NCBI RefSeq assembly: GCF_900101835.1
Contig: NZ_FNAF01000010.1
Coordinates: 1-64,000, forward strand
Direction: 5' to 3'
DNA length: 64,000 nt
DNA from: Peptococcus niger
GTDB taxonomy: Bacteria > Bacillota > Peptococcia > Peptococcales > Peptococcaceae
The notes beneath the pieces are model-generated. The model made no database searches. It saw only the letters and a list, made by a program, of their open reading frames with translations, and was not told the origin of the DNA. Shown here piece after piece: positions 1-9,290 of the stretch; the stretch's first letter is position 1, and the number at the start of each line of letters is the position of its first letter. Both the position numbers and the translations under genes were made by a program.

Positions 1-35
1 TATCATAGGAGGTTCTTTTTTTACTTAAAGCTAAA

Positions 36-70
36 GCTTTTTATTCCTACCACCAGCATAGCTGGTGGTT
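36..70. repeat. Perfect hairpin near left edge, possible IS200/IS605-type end
   Basis: An inverted repeat ACCACCAGC-ATA-GCTGGTGGT is followed by TTTATT, and is preceded by AAAGCTAAAGCTTTTT. It lies beyond the PFOR terminator. Subterminal hairpins of this kind followed by AT-rich DNA occur at the ends of IS200/IS605 elements, which may sit just outside the window; it could equally be a plus-strand terminator for a gene to the left. No transposase is visible, so the mobile-element reading is inference. Confidence 0.3.
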
Positions 71-87
71 TATTCATGCTAAAGCGA

Positions 88-124
88 ACAAAAAAAACCG
101 TCCGGACAGATGTCCGGACGGTTT
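88..124 (-). terminator. Rho-independent terminator of the PFOR gene
   Basis: On the minus strand a 14-bp stem (AAACCGTCCGGACA with its complement) with a 2-base formal loop runs directly into a stretch of eight T. It lies 15 bases past the PFOR stop codon. Confidence 0.9.
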
Positions 125-138
125 GATGCGCAAATGGC

Positions 139-3100
139 TTATTTATCAGCCAAGGCTTTATAGGCTTCGTAGCGTTCTTTGCTGCGTTCGCGGGTAAGGT
201 CAAAGAGTTTTTGAGCTTGTTCCGGAAGCGCTTTAGCAAGAGAGGTGTAACGGACTTCAGTTTTAATGAAGTCATCAAATTTATCATAATCCGGTTCTTT
301 CGAATCCAAGATGAAGGGGTTCTTCCCTTGTTCTTTGAGTTCCGGATTGTAACGCCACAGATGCCAGTAACCGCATTCAACAGCATCTTTCATGTGTTGT
401 TGGCTGATGCCCATGCCTTTGCGGATACCGTGGTTGATGCAGGTTGCATAAGCAATGATGATGGACGGACCATCATATGCTTCTGCTTCTTGGATGGCCT
501 TGCAGGTTTGGTTCATGTTAGCGCCCATGGCGATTTGTGCAACATAAACATTGCCATAGGTAACAGCCATCATGCCGAGGTCTTTCTTATTGGTCCGCTT
601 ACCGTCAGCAGCGAATTGTGCAATAGCTGCCGTCGGGGTGGATTTAGAAGCCTGACCACCGGTATTGGAGTAAACTTCCGTATCAAAGACGAAGACGTTG
701 ATGTTTTCGCCGGAAGCGAGGACGTGGTCCAAACCGCCGTAACCGATGTCGTAAGCCCAACCGTCACCGCCAAAGATCCATTGGCTGCGAACTTTCAGGA
801 ATCCGTTAACGTCGTCAATGGCATGCAGAACTTCATCGTCAGAGCCTTCAACGGCTTTAGCAATAACTTCTGCTGCTGCAGAGACTTCATCAACGTTACG
901 GTCATCAATATTGGCCAACCATTTTTCAGCTGCTGCTTTTAGGTCAGCGTCATAGTTGCCGTCAGCAACTTGTTTCACAAGATCTGTTAACTTGCGCTTC
1001 ATTTGCTTATCGGCAATAACCATCCCCATACCGAACTCGGCGTTGTTTTCAAACAAGGAGTTCTGCCATGCAGGACCTTGGCCCTTGTCATTGGTGGTGT
1101 AAGCCAGGCTCGGCGCCGGAGCACCCCAGATGGAGGAGCAGCCGGTTGCGTTGGCGATCATCATACGGTCACCAAAGAACTGGGTGATGAGTTTGGCGTA
1201 CGGGGTTTCACCGCAACCTGCGCAAGCACCGGAGAATTCAAGCAAAGGTACTTTGAATTGAACACCCTTGCTGGTGGTGGTGTTGGTCAAGTTGGCTTTA
1301 TTGGAGACCTTATGGGTCATGTAAATCCAATGGTCACGTTCTTTAGCCGCTTCTTGCTCAACCGGAGCAAATTTCAAAGCTTTTTCTTTAGCCGGGCAGG
1401 TATTGATGCAGCTGCCGCAGCCTAAGCAGTCCATCGGGCTGACTTGCATGCGGAATTTCATGCCTGCAAATTCTTTACCCTTGGCATCGACCAAGGTCAT
1501 GTCCTTAGGTGCATTGGCCGCCTCTTCTTCGTCTAAGACAAAGGGACGAATAACAGCGTGCGGGCAGACCATGGAGCATTGGTTACATTGGATGCAGTTT
1601 TCAGGAATCCATTCAGGTACGAAGAGCGCCGGCATCCGTTTTTCAAACTTAGTCGTGCCGCTCGGATAAGCACCTGTTTCCAAACCGACGAATGCGCTAA
1701 CCGGGAGTTTGTCGCCGGCTTGTGCCAACATCGGACGGAATACTTTACGGATAAATTCCGGTTCATGGGTGCAATGGGTACCCTTGCTGGCGGTATCTTC
1801 CGCATTCTTCCAGCTGTCCGGAACTTGAACTTCATAGAGGATTTCAACGGCTTTATCAACGGCTTCGTTGTTCATGTTGACAACAGCGTCGCCTTTTCTA
1901 CCGTAGGTCTTTTTGATGGCAGCTTTCAAGAAACGAACAGCATCTTCAAACGGAATAACTTCGGTCAGTTTGAAGAAAGCCGTCTGGGTCACCATGTTGG
2001 TGCGGTTGCCCAAACCGATTTCCTGGGCAGCAGTGGCCGCATCAATGGTATAGAACTTAATATTATTGTTGGCGATATAGCGTTTCATATGCGCCGGCAA
2101 ATGGGTATCCAGTTCTTCCTGACTCCAGGTGCAGTTCAGTAAGAAGGTACCACCCGGTTTCAAGCCTTCGAGAACATCATAAGAGTTCACATAGCTGGAT
2201 TTATGGCAAGCCACATAGTCAGCCTGGTCAATTTGATAGGTGGAACGGATTTTAGATTTACCGAAACGCAAGGAAGAAATCGTTACGCCACCGGATTTTT
2301 TAGAGTCGTAAGAGAAGTAACCTTGTGCGTACATATCGGTATTGTCACCAATGATGGCAATAGCGTCTTTGTTGGCACCAACGGTACCGTCAGAGCCGTA
2401 ACCCCAGAAACGGCATGCAATGCAGTCAGCCGGGCTGGTGGTCACCGGTTCGCCAACTTCCAAAGAAGTATGGGTAACGTCATCAACAATCCCAACGGTG
2501 AAGTGGTTCTTCGGTTCATCTTTCGCCAAGTTTTCATAAACAGCGATCAATTGAGCCGGGGTAACGTCTTTAGAGCCTAAGCCATAGCGGCCGCCAATGA
2601 TAAGCGGATGCATGTCTGCATCATAGAACATCGTCTTAACATCTTCATAAAGCGCTTCGCCAAGGGAACCAGGTTCTTTGGAACGATCCAAAACGCTGAT
2701 TTTCTTAACGGTTTTCGGCAGTACGTCAAAGAAGTGTTTGCTGCTCCAGGGACGGAACAGGTGAACTTCAACCATACCGATTTTTTGACCTTTTTCGGTC
2801 AAGTAGTCAATAACTTCTTCCAAGGCTTCGCAGACAGAACCCATTGCAACAACAACGTTTTCAGCGTCTTTGGCACCGTAGTAGTTAAAGATGCGATAAT
2901 CACGGCCGGTTTCTTGGGAGACGGCAGCCAGATAATCTTCAACCACATCGACCACATCAACGTAATTTTGGTTGATGCCTTCACGTTGTTGGAAGAAGAT
3001 ATCCGGGTTTTGGTTGGTCCCTTTAATAACCGGTTTTTCCGGATTGAGGCTCTTGTCACGGAATTCTTTAACAGCTTCATAATCCAATTGGCTCTTTAAG

Positions 3101-3723
3101 AATTCTTCGTCAATCACTTCAATCTTTTGAATTTCATGAGAGGTACGGAAACCATCAAAGAAGTGAATGAACGGCAGACGTGCCTTAATGGCAGACAACT
3201 GCGCAACACTACCGATATCCATAACTTCCTGAACACTGGAGCTGGCCAACATGGCAAAGCCGGTACCGCGGCAAGCCATTACGTCAGAATGGTCACCAAA
3301 GATCGACAAGGCATGGGTGGCAACAGCACGTGCAGCAACTTGGAATACGGTCGGCAGTAATTCCCCGGCAATTTTATACATCACAGGCAGCATTAAAAGT
3401 AGACCTTGAGAAGATGTATAAGTTGAGGTCAGGGCGCCGGCGGACAAGGAACCATGAACAGCGCCTGCTGCGCCTGCTTCAGATTCCATCTCAACAACTT
3501 TAACGGTTTGGTCGAAAAGGTTTTTACGACCTTGAGCACTCCAAACATCAATTTTTTCCGCCATCGGAGAAGACGGCGTAATCGGGTAAATAGCAGCGAC
3601 ATCCGTGAACAAATAGGAAACATGTGCAGCAGCGGTGTTACCGTCCATGGTTTTCATGTTCTTCGGTTTTCCGCTTCCTGCGGGTGCGTTAGAAACGACC
3701 GATTCTTTTTCTTTAATAGACAC
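139..3723 (-). CDS. nifJ: Pyruvate:ferredoxin (flavodoxin) oxidoreductase, single-chain
   Basis: The enzyme oxidatively decarboxylates pyruvate to acetyl-CoA and CO2 and passes electrons to ferredoxin; it is cytoplasmic and central to anaerobic metabolism. The GTG at 3723 is chosen as start because AGGAGG lies 6 bases before it; an upstream in-frame TTG overlaps that ribosome-binding site. The protein has 1194 residues, normal for the fused one-chain type. Visible in order: pyruvate-binding domain with AIYPITPSSPMAE near residue 45; a two-[4Fe-4S] ferredoxin domain around 710-776 (CIQCNQCSMVCP and CLGCGSCINTCP); a CAGCGE motif near 834 for the proximal cluster; and the thiamine diphosphate region GDGWAYDIGYGG near 986 continuing to YSNTGGQ. 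It is monocistronic, with its own promoter and terminator. Identification is very secure. Confidence 0.97.
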   Translation of the reverse strand: MSIKEKESVVSNAPAGSGKPKNMKTMDGNTAAAHVSYLFTDVAAIYPITPSSPMAEKIDVWSAQGRKNLFDQTVKVVEMESEAGAAGAVHGSLSAGALTSTYTSSQGLLLMLPVMYKIAGELLPTVFQVAARAVATHALSIFGDHSDVMACRGTGFAMLASSSVQEVMDIGSVAQLSAIKARLPFIHFFDGFRTSHEIQKIEVIDEEFLKSQLDYEAVKEFRDKSLNPEKPVIKGTNQNPDIFFQQREGINQNYVDVVDVVEDYLAAVSQETGRDYRIFNYYGAKDAENVVVAMGSVCEALEEVIDYLTEKGQKIGMVEVHLFRPWSSKHFFDVLPKTVKKISVLDRSKEPGSLGEALYEDVKTMFYDADMHPLIIGGRYGLGSKDVTPAQLIAVYENLAKDEPKNHFTVGIVDDVTHTSLEVGEPVTTSPADCIACRFWGYGSDGTVGANKDAIAIIGDNTDMYAQGYFSYDSKKSGGVTISSLRFGKSKIRSTYQIDQADYVACHKSSYVNSYDVLEGLKPGGTFLLNCTWSQEELDTHLPAHMKRYIANNNIKFYTIDAATAAQEIGLGNRTNMVTQTAFFKLTEVIPFEDAVRFLKAAIKKTYGRKGDAVVNMNNEAVDKAVEILYEVQVPDSWKNAEDTASKGTHCTHEPEFIRKVFRPMLAQAGDKLPVSAFVGLETGAYPSGTTKFEKRMPALFVPEWIPENCIQCNQCSMVCPHAVIRPFVLDEEEAANAPKDMTLVDAKGKEFAGMKFRMQVSPMDCLGCGSCINTCPAKEKALKFAPVEQEAAKERDHWIYMTHKVSNKANLTNTTTSKGVQFKVPLLEFSGACAGCGETPYAKLITQFFGDRMMIANATGCSSIWGAPAPSLAYTTNDKGQGPAWQNSLFENNAEFGMGMVIADKQMKRKLTDLVKQVADGNYDADLKAAAEKWLANIDDRNVDEVSAAAEVIAKAVEGSDDEVLHAIDDVNGFLKVRSQWIFGGDGWAYDIGYGGLDHVLASGENINVFVFDTEVYSNTGGQASKSTPTAAIAQFAADGKRTNKKDLGMMAVTYGNVYVAQIAMGANMNQTCKAIQEAEAYDGPSIIIAYATCINHGIRKGMGISQQHMKDAVECGYWHLWRYNPELKEQGKNPFILDSKEPDYDKFDDFIKTEVRYTSLAKALPEQAQKLFDLTRERSKERYEAYKALADK

Positions 3724-3767
3724 GGTTTTCCTCCTCAAAATGAATAAGTTGTATACCCCTTATGAGT

Positions 3768-3796
3768 ACTTTAACATATTCACCACCGTAATTCAA
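3768..3796 (-). promoter_or_regulatory. Promoter of PFOR gene
   Basis: Minus strand: -35 TTGAAT (3791-3796), 17-base spacer, -10 TAAAGT (3768-3773) preceded by TG at the extended -10 position. It lies about 45 bases before the GTG start. The region up to polC (3797-3883) is AT-rich; only a weak imperfect inverted repeat (TTGATAAAGTT / AACTTATCAA) is present as a possible polC terminator. Confidence 0.55.
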
Positions 3797-3883
3797 TTTT
3801 AACAATCCATCTGTAGCGGATTTTTGATAAGTTTTTTTTATTTATGGATTATTTATTTTTCAACTTTATCAACAAAAACGGTT

Positions 3884-6800
3884 TTAAAACAAATTTATTT
3901 GATTACTATCCGGCATTCCCTCTAAAATACCCAATCGTTGCATCTCTTCCACCATCGCAGCTCCAACCTTTCCTCTATTTTTTAAATCTTCAACAGAAAT
4001 AAAGGGTTTTTCTGATCGCGCTTCGGCGATAGTTGTCGCAATAGTCTGTCCAAGTCCAGGAATAGCAACTAAAGGTGGTAAAAGGGCATCGTCGACGATT
4101 GTAAATTTTAAGGCGTCGGACCTGTCAATATTGACCGGTAAAACGTGAAAGCCGCGGACCAAGAGTTCCAAGGCTACCTCTAAAACACTGATAGCCGCCT
4201 TATCTTTAGCTGAGGCGTCTCTACCACAATTGTATATATTTTGAATTTTCTTCTGTACAGCTGTCTTTCCTGCAAGGACTGTTGCCAGGTCAAATTCGTC
4301 TGCGCCACGGACTGTAAAGTAGGCCGCATAGAAGGCCAAGGGCTGGTTAATCTTAAACCAGGCTATCCGATAAGCCATCATGACATAGGCCACGGCGTGG
4401 GCTTTAGGGAAAAGATATTTGATTTTTTCGCAGGAGGCGATGAACCATTCAGGAATGTTGCTTTCTACCATAGCCGCATGGTGGTCATCGCTCAAACCGC
4501 GCCCCTTTCGCACGCTTTCCATGATTTTAAAGGACAGGCTGAAATCCATGCCTTTTTCAATCAAAAAAAGCATGATATCATCGCGTGTTGAAATAGTTTC
4601 AGTAGCCGAAGCGGTCCCACTGCGAATCAAATCTTGGGCATTATTTAGCCAAACGTCTGTCCCGTGAGAAAAGCCGCTGATCCGTAAAAGCTCTGCAAAA
4701 GATTGTGGTTTAATATCTTCCAACATTTGCCGGGTAAATTTGGTGTTGAATTCCGGCACGCCATAGGTGGCCACCGGGGAGCCAAGTTCATCCGCCGTAA
4801 CCCCTAGGGCGTCTGTGCTGGAAAAAAGAGACATGGTAGCGGGATCGTCCAGTGGAACTTGTCGCGCATCCAGGCCGGTCAAATCGCCCAACATTTTAAT
4901 GACGGTCGGATCATCGTGGCCGAGAATATCCAGCTTGACCAAACGATCGTTGATGGAATGGTAGTCAAAATGGGTGGTGACGATCTCCGTTTTCACGTCA
5001 TCAGCCGGGCGTTGAAGTGGCGTAAATTGGTGTACATCTAGGCCCTTCGGAATAACCATGAGGCCTCCGGGATGCTGTCCGGTGGTGCGTTTAACACCTG
5101 TACAGCCGTTGCGTAAGCGGTTCATTTCAGCGCTGCGATGGACTTCGCCACGTTCTTCATAAAATTTGCGCACATAGCCGAAGGCGGTTTTTTCCGCAAC
5201 GGTGGCGATGGTCCCGGCGCGAAAGACATTGTCTTTTCCAAATAAGGTCTCGGTAAAGGCATGGGCTGAGGGCTGGTACTCTCCGGAGAAATTTAAATCA
5301 ATATCCGGTACCTTGTCCCCCTTGAACCCTAAGAAAATTTCAAATGGAATGTCGAATCCGTCTTTATCCATTTCCGTTCCGCAATGGGGGCAGACGGCAC
5401 GCGGCAGGTCGATGCCTGTTCCGGCGCCGGCCTTGTTGCTGAAGTCGCTATAATGGCACTGCGGACAGCGATAATGCGGCGGCAGGGCGTTCACTTCAGT
5501 GATGTTGGTAAAGTAAGCCACCACCGATGAACCAACAGAGCCACGGGAGCCAACCAAGTAGCCGTCCTCATTGGACTGTTTAACCAATTTATGAGCAATC
5601 AAGTATAGGACTGCGAAGCCATTACCAATAATGGCTTTCAACTCTTTTTGGATGCGCGCTTCGACCAATTCCGGCAGCTCTTCTCCGTACAAGGCGTGGG
5701 CTTTTTCATAGGTAAGCCGCTCTATCTCTGCTTCCGCGCCATCAATTTCCGGGGCGTATAAGTCACTTGGCACCGGTTTAATGTCTTCGATTTGCGCTGC
5801 AATGGCATTAGGCGCCGTAACGACGACGTCGTAAGCATCCGCTTCACCCAGATAAGAAAACTCAGCCAGCATTTCATCTGTATTCCGATAATATAGGGGG
5901 GCCTGCTGCTCCGCATCTGAAAAACCTTTGCCGGCCATGAGAATGGTTCTGAAAATGGCATCTTCGGCGTTGGCAAAATGCACATCGCAGGTTGCAACGA
6001 CAGGTTTGCCCAGCTTCCGTCCCAGGGCAAAAAGGCGTTCATTTAATTTCTGAAGATCTGCCCGTTCATGAACGATATCTTTGCGAATCATAAAGGCATT
6101 GTTGTCCAGCGGTTGAATTTCCACATAATCGTAAAAGGCGGCAAGCGCTTCCAAGCCGGCTTCATCATCCGGATGGGCCAGCAGGTACTGCATCAGTTCC
6201 CCGGCTTCACAGGCGCTGCCAATGATTAACCCTTCCCTGGCATATTCAATCAATCGCTTGGGAATGCGCGGCCGGCGTTTAAAATACCGCAAATGGGATT
6301 CGGTGGTCAGCTTGTACAAGTTCAGCAAACCGGTCATATTTTTTGCCAGCAAAATACAGTGGTAGGTGCGCGGCTTTTGATTTTCCGGGATACTGTCATC
6401 AAAGATGTAGGCTTCCATGCCATAGATAATTTTAATGCCTAGTTTCTTGCCCAGGTCATAGGCCTGGGGAAAGGCTTGAACCACACCATGGTCTGTAATG
6501 GCGATGGCCGAATGGCCAAGCTGGGCCGCCAATCCGACCAGCGATTTTAAGCTGGAAACCCCATCCATATTGCTCATTTGAGTATGCAAATGCAATTCCA
6601 CCCGTTTTTCCGGGGCCTGATCGATGCGGCAGGCCAGGGTCTTTTGGTTGATGTTGTTGACCATAATGACCAGCTCTTGGCTGTACCGGTCCACTTGGGC
6701 GCGACCGTTCAGGCATATACCGCCGGCACTTTTCAAAGTTTCTAAAAGGTCGGCTGTTTCTTTTTTATCGCAAAAGAGGCGACACTCGATGCTGTCCGTT

Positions 6801-7570
6801 TGGTCGGTAATGCTGAAGGTGACCAGGCCTCTGTCGCTTTTTAATTCACGGGCCTCCAGGTCAAACAATTGACCGGCACAGCAGACGCGGTTGTTTTCTT
6901 CTGTAATTTCAGCAATGGTCACCGGCACTTGCTTGATGGTCTTGCCAAATAAAACATGGGCCGCCTTACTAGCTTTGGCACTTTTAGCCGACCGTACCGG
7001 CGCCGCTGTTGGCCGTTTTGCTTCAACCGCTGCCTGGGTCGGCGACGTGCTGATGATGTTGAGCGGCTTGGCGGGCTCTTCTTCAACTGCACTACGCAGC
7101 AAGCGCACCTGCGCATTTTTTTTGCCGATTTTTTCGAGCCACTGGGTAAGGCTACGCTCAGCATCCGCTTTATGCAAGCGTTTGAGCACCATATCCGAGT
7201 GCACGCTGACCGTAAAAAGATCCCCGGCTTCACAAAAATCGCACTCAGTCAGCCAAGGCGCCAAACTGGGCAGGGCATCTGCCAAATAGTCCAGTAAAAG
7301 TGTTTTTGACGCCAACAGATCAGAGGTGGCTGCCAAGCTCTCGCAGGACATCTGGACAGACAAATTGACCTCCGCCGGATAACATTGGCGAAGGTATTGC
7401 GTTACTTGCTCTTTCAGCGGCAGGTCAGGCCAATAGGGGACCTCCAAGAGCACCACCAAACGCTTAGACCGCGTTTGAATAAGCACCTGTCGGACGACAG
7501 CTTCTTCCAAAAATATTTTTACGTTCTCTTCTAGTCGTCCCGAAAAGTCATCTTTGACTAGAATCGACAT
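3884..7570 (-). CDS. polC: DNA polymerase III alpha subunit, PolC type, lacking the inserted exonuclease domain
   Basis: This is the Gram-positive replicative polymerase. The ATG at 7570 follows AGGAGG at 7577-7582. Domains in order: N-terminal region (1-180), OB fold (about 208-310), PHP domain starting ELHLHTQMS near 325 and AITDHG near 357, the zinc-binding CPQC...CPHC segment (702-730), the catalytic PDIDLNFSGEYQ near 755, and fingers/duplex-binding region to the C terminus. PolC proteins are usually about 1430 residues with a DEDD 3'-5' exonuclease inserted inside the PHP domain. Here YGMEAYIFDD (about 384-392) passes almost directly into PRTYHCILLAKN (about 400-411) with no DxE-type exonuclease motif, and the length of 1228 matches loss of that roughly 190-residue insertion. 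The reading frame is intact across the junction. It is last in the uppS-cdsA-dxr-rseP-ispG-proS operon; its ribosome-binding site overlaps the proS stop. Confidence 0.95.
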   Translation of the reverse strand: MSILVKDDFSGRLEENVKIFLEEAVVRQVLIQTRSKRLVVLLEVPYWPDLPLKEQVTQYLRQCYPAEVNLSVQMSCESLAATSDLLASKTLLLDYLADALPSLAPWLTECDFCEAGDLFTVSVHSDMVLKRLHKADAERSLTQWLEKIGKKNAQVRLLRSAVEEEPAKPLNIISTSPTQAAVEAKRPTAAPVRSAKSAKASKAAHVLFGKTIKQVPVTIAEITEENNRVCCAGQLFDLEARELKSDRGLVTFSITDQTDSIECRLFCDKKETADLLETLKSAGGICLNGRAQVDRYSQELVIMVNNINQKTLACRIDQAPEKRVELHLHTQMSNMDGVSSLKSLVGLAAQLGHSAIAITDHGVVQAFPQAYDLGKKLGIKIIYGMEAYIFDDSIPENQKPRTYHCILLAKNMTGLLNLYKLTTESHLRYFKRRPRIPKRLIEYAREGLIIGSACEAGELMQYLLAHPDDEAGLEALAAFYDYVEIQPLDNNAFMIRKDIVHERADLQKLNERLFALGRKLGKPVVATCDVHFANAEDAIFRTILMAGKGFSDAEQQAPLYYRNTDEMLAEFSYLGEADAYDVVVTAPNAIAAQIEDIKPVPSDLYAPEIDGAEAEIERLTYEKAHALYGEELPELVEARIQKELKAIIGNGFAVLYLIAHKLVKQSNEDGYLVGSRGSVGSSVVAYFTNITEVNALPPHYRCPQCHYSDFSNKAGAGTGIDLPRAVCPHCGTEMDKDGFDIPFEIFLGFKGDKVPDIDLNFSGEYQPSAHAFTETLFGKDNVFRAGTIATVAEKTAFGYVRKFYEERGEVHRSAEMNRLRNGCTGVKRTTGQHPGGLMVIPKGLDVHQFTPLQRPADDVKTEIVTTHFDYHSINDRLVKLDILGHDDPTVIKMLGDLTGLDARQVPLDDPATMSLFSSTDALGVTADELGSPVATYGVPEFNTKFTRQMLEDIKPQSFAELLRISGFSHGTDVWLNNAQDLIRSGTASATETISTRDDIMLFLIEKGMDFSLSFKIMESVRKGRGLSDDHHAAMVESNIPEWFIASCEKIKYLFPKAHAVAYVMMAYRIAWFKINQPLAFYAAYFTVRGADEFDLATVLAGKTAVQKKIQNIYNCGRDASAKDKAAISVLEVALELLVRGFHVLPVNIDRSDALKFTIVDDALLPPLVAIPGLGQTIATTIAEARSEKPFISVEDLKNRGKVGAAMVEEMQRLGILEGMPDSNQINLF

Positions 7571-7580
7571 AGACTTCCTC

Positions 7581-9290
7581 CTACTTTATCTCATAAAAGG
7601 CTTGAACAGCAGTGGTTAAATCAGCCGGCTGCAAGGTTTGTTTTTCACCGCTGCGACGGTCCTTCCACTCAATTTCGCCATTTTCAACGCTGCCCTTGCC
7701 GACGATCAGCTGCACCGGAATGCCAATCAGGTCTGCATCGTTAAACTTAACGCCGGCGCGCTCCTTGCGGTCGTCAAAAAGAACTTCAATGCCGGCCTCG
7801 GTTAAGGCCTTATAGGCAGCCTCCGCCATTTGGGCAATCTCAGCATTCTTCATGTTGACAGCAATTAGGTGAACTTGATAGGGCGTAAGGGCCTTGGGCC
7901 AAATGATGCCGCGGTCATCGTGGTGCTGTTCCACGGCGGCGGCCACCGTACGGCTGACACCGATGCCATAGCAGCCCATAATGAGGGGGCGGGCCTTACC
8001 GTTCTCATCTAAAACGGTGGCGCCCATGGCTTCCGAATACTTGGTGCCCAACTTAAAAATCTGACCCACTTCAATGCCGCGGGTAAATTGAAGCTTTTCG
8101 CCACAAACCGGGCAAGGGTCCCCTTCAACCAACAAGCGCAAGTCACCGTAAGCGCTGATATTTGCGTCACGCTCCAGATCCACATGGATATAATGATAGG
8201 CATTTTCATTGGCGCCTACCACGACACCCCTGGCACCTTTTAAGGCCTGGTCCGCATAAATGGGTATATCCTCCGGCATGCCGACCGGTCCCAAGGACCC
8301 CGGGTCTGCACCAAGGCGGTCATGGATTTTTTCAGGATCGGCCAGGGTCAGTTGATCACAGGGATGGATTTTTTGCACTTTAATGTCATTGACCTCATCA
8401 TTGCCCAGGGTCAAGACACAGATCAAATCACCGTCTGCTTCAAACATCATGGTTTTAACGCATTGCTCTGCCGGCAGATCCAGGAAGGCCCCTACCGCAT
8501 CAATCGTCTTCGCATCCGGGGTATAAACCTTTTCATAGGCGGCATCATCTTCGGCATAGGTCACCGGCTCAGATGTGACTTCGGCAATTTCCTGGTTTGC
8601 CGCATAATCACAGGAGGGGCAAATGGCCAAAACGGATTCGCCATTATCGGCCAAGACGTTAAACTCGTGGGTATAGCCGCCACCAATCTGACCAGAATCG
8701 GCCAAAACAGGCTTAAAGGTCAGTCCACACCTGCTGAAGACGGCGGTGTAGGCCTTATACATATCCTCATAAGCCTGGTCCAGTCCGGCTTCATCCAAGT
8801 CAAAGGAATACAAGTCTTTCATGACAAATTCGCGACCCCGCATCAGGCCAAACCGTGGCCGACGTTCATCGCGATATTTATTTTGAATTTGATACAAGCG
8901 CAGGGGCAGGGCTTTATAAGAGCCGATGGTTTGGCGCACCAAGTCGGTAATGACTTCTTCGTGGGTTGGACCAAGGCAGAATTGGCGCTCGTGTCGGTCC
9001 CGAATGCGCATCAATTCCTCGCCGTAGACCTCCCAGCGGCCGCTCTCTTCCCACAATTCAGCCGGCTGCAAAATCGGCATCAGGACCTCTTGCCCACCGA
9101 AACGGTCCATTTCTTCACGGACAATGGCTTCCACTTTTGCCAAAACCCGGTGGCCTAAGGGCAAGTAATTGTACAAGCCCGCTGCAGTTCGTAAAATATA
9201 GCCGGCTTTCAACAGCAATTGATGACTGGGAATTGCTGCATCAGCAGGGATGTCACGCAAGGTGGGGATTAACGCTGTCGTCATTCTCAT
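7581..9290 (-). CDS. proS: Prolyl-tRNA synthetase (bacterial type with editing insertion)
   Basis: It charges tRNA-Pro with proline in the cytoplasm. The 569 residues begin MRMTTALIPTLRD, the standard N terminus of bacterial-type ProRS. Class II motifs are visible: motif 1 region ending RFGGQEVLMPIL, motif 2 (RDERRPRFGLMRGREFVMKD) and motif 3 (GCYGIGVSRT). The editing (INS) domain lies between motifs 2 and 3, with KTMMFEADGDLICVL and GANENAYHYIHVD. The start ATG forms an ATGA overlap with the ispG stop, which supports coupled translation and fixes the start. The unusual position between ispG and polC matches the rseP-proS-polC order common in Firmicutes. Confidence 0.97.
   Translation of the reverse strand: MRMTTALIPTLRDIPADAAIPSHQLLLKAGYILRTAAGLYNYLPLGHRVLAKVEAIVREEMDRFGGQEVLMPILQPAELWEESGRWEVYGEELMRIRDRHERQFCLGPTHEEVITDLVRQTIGSYKALPLRLYQIQNKYRDERRPRFGLMRGREFVMKDLYSFDLDEAGLDQAYEDMYKAYTAVFSRCGLTFKPVLADSGQIGGGYTHEFNVLADNGESVLAICPSCDYAANQEIAEVTSEPVTYAEDDAAYEKVYTPDAKTIDAVGAFLDLPAEQCVKTMMFEADGDLICVLTLGNDEVNDIKVQKIHPCDQLTLADPEKIHDRLGADPGSLGPVGMPEDIPIYADQALKGARGVVVGANENAYHYIHVDLERDANISAYGDLRLLVEGDPCPVCGEKLQFTRGIEVGQIFKLGTKYSEAMGATVLDENGKARPLIMGCYGIGVSRTVAAAVEQHHDDRGIIWPKALTPYQVHLIAVNMKNAEIAQMAEAAYKALTEAGIEVLFDDRKERAGVKFNDADLIGIPVQLIVGKGSVENGEIEWKDRRSGEKQTLQPADLTTAVQAFYEIK

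Noticed and set aside
211-942. 243-codon open frame on the plus strand
   Set aside because: Antisense to the PFOR gene and without family features.
8322-9158. 278-codon open frame on the plus strand
   Set aside because: Antisense to proS, whose reading frame is certain; no domain or ribosome-binding site.
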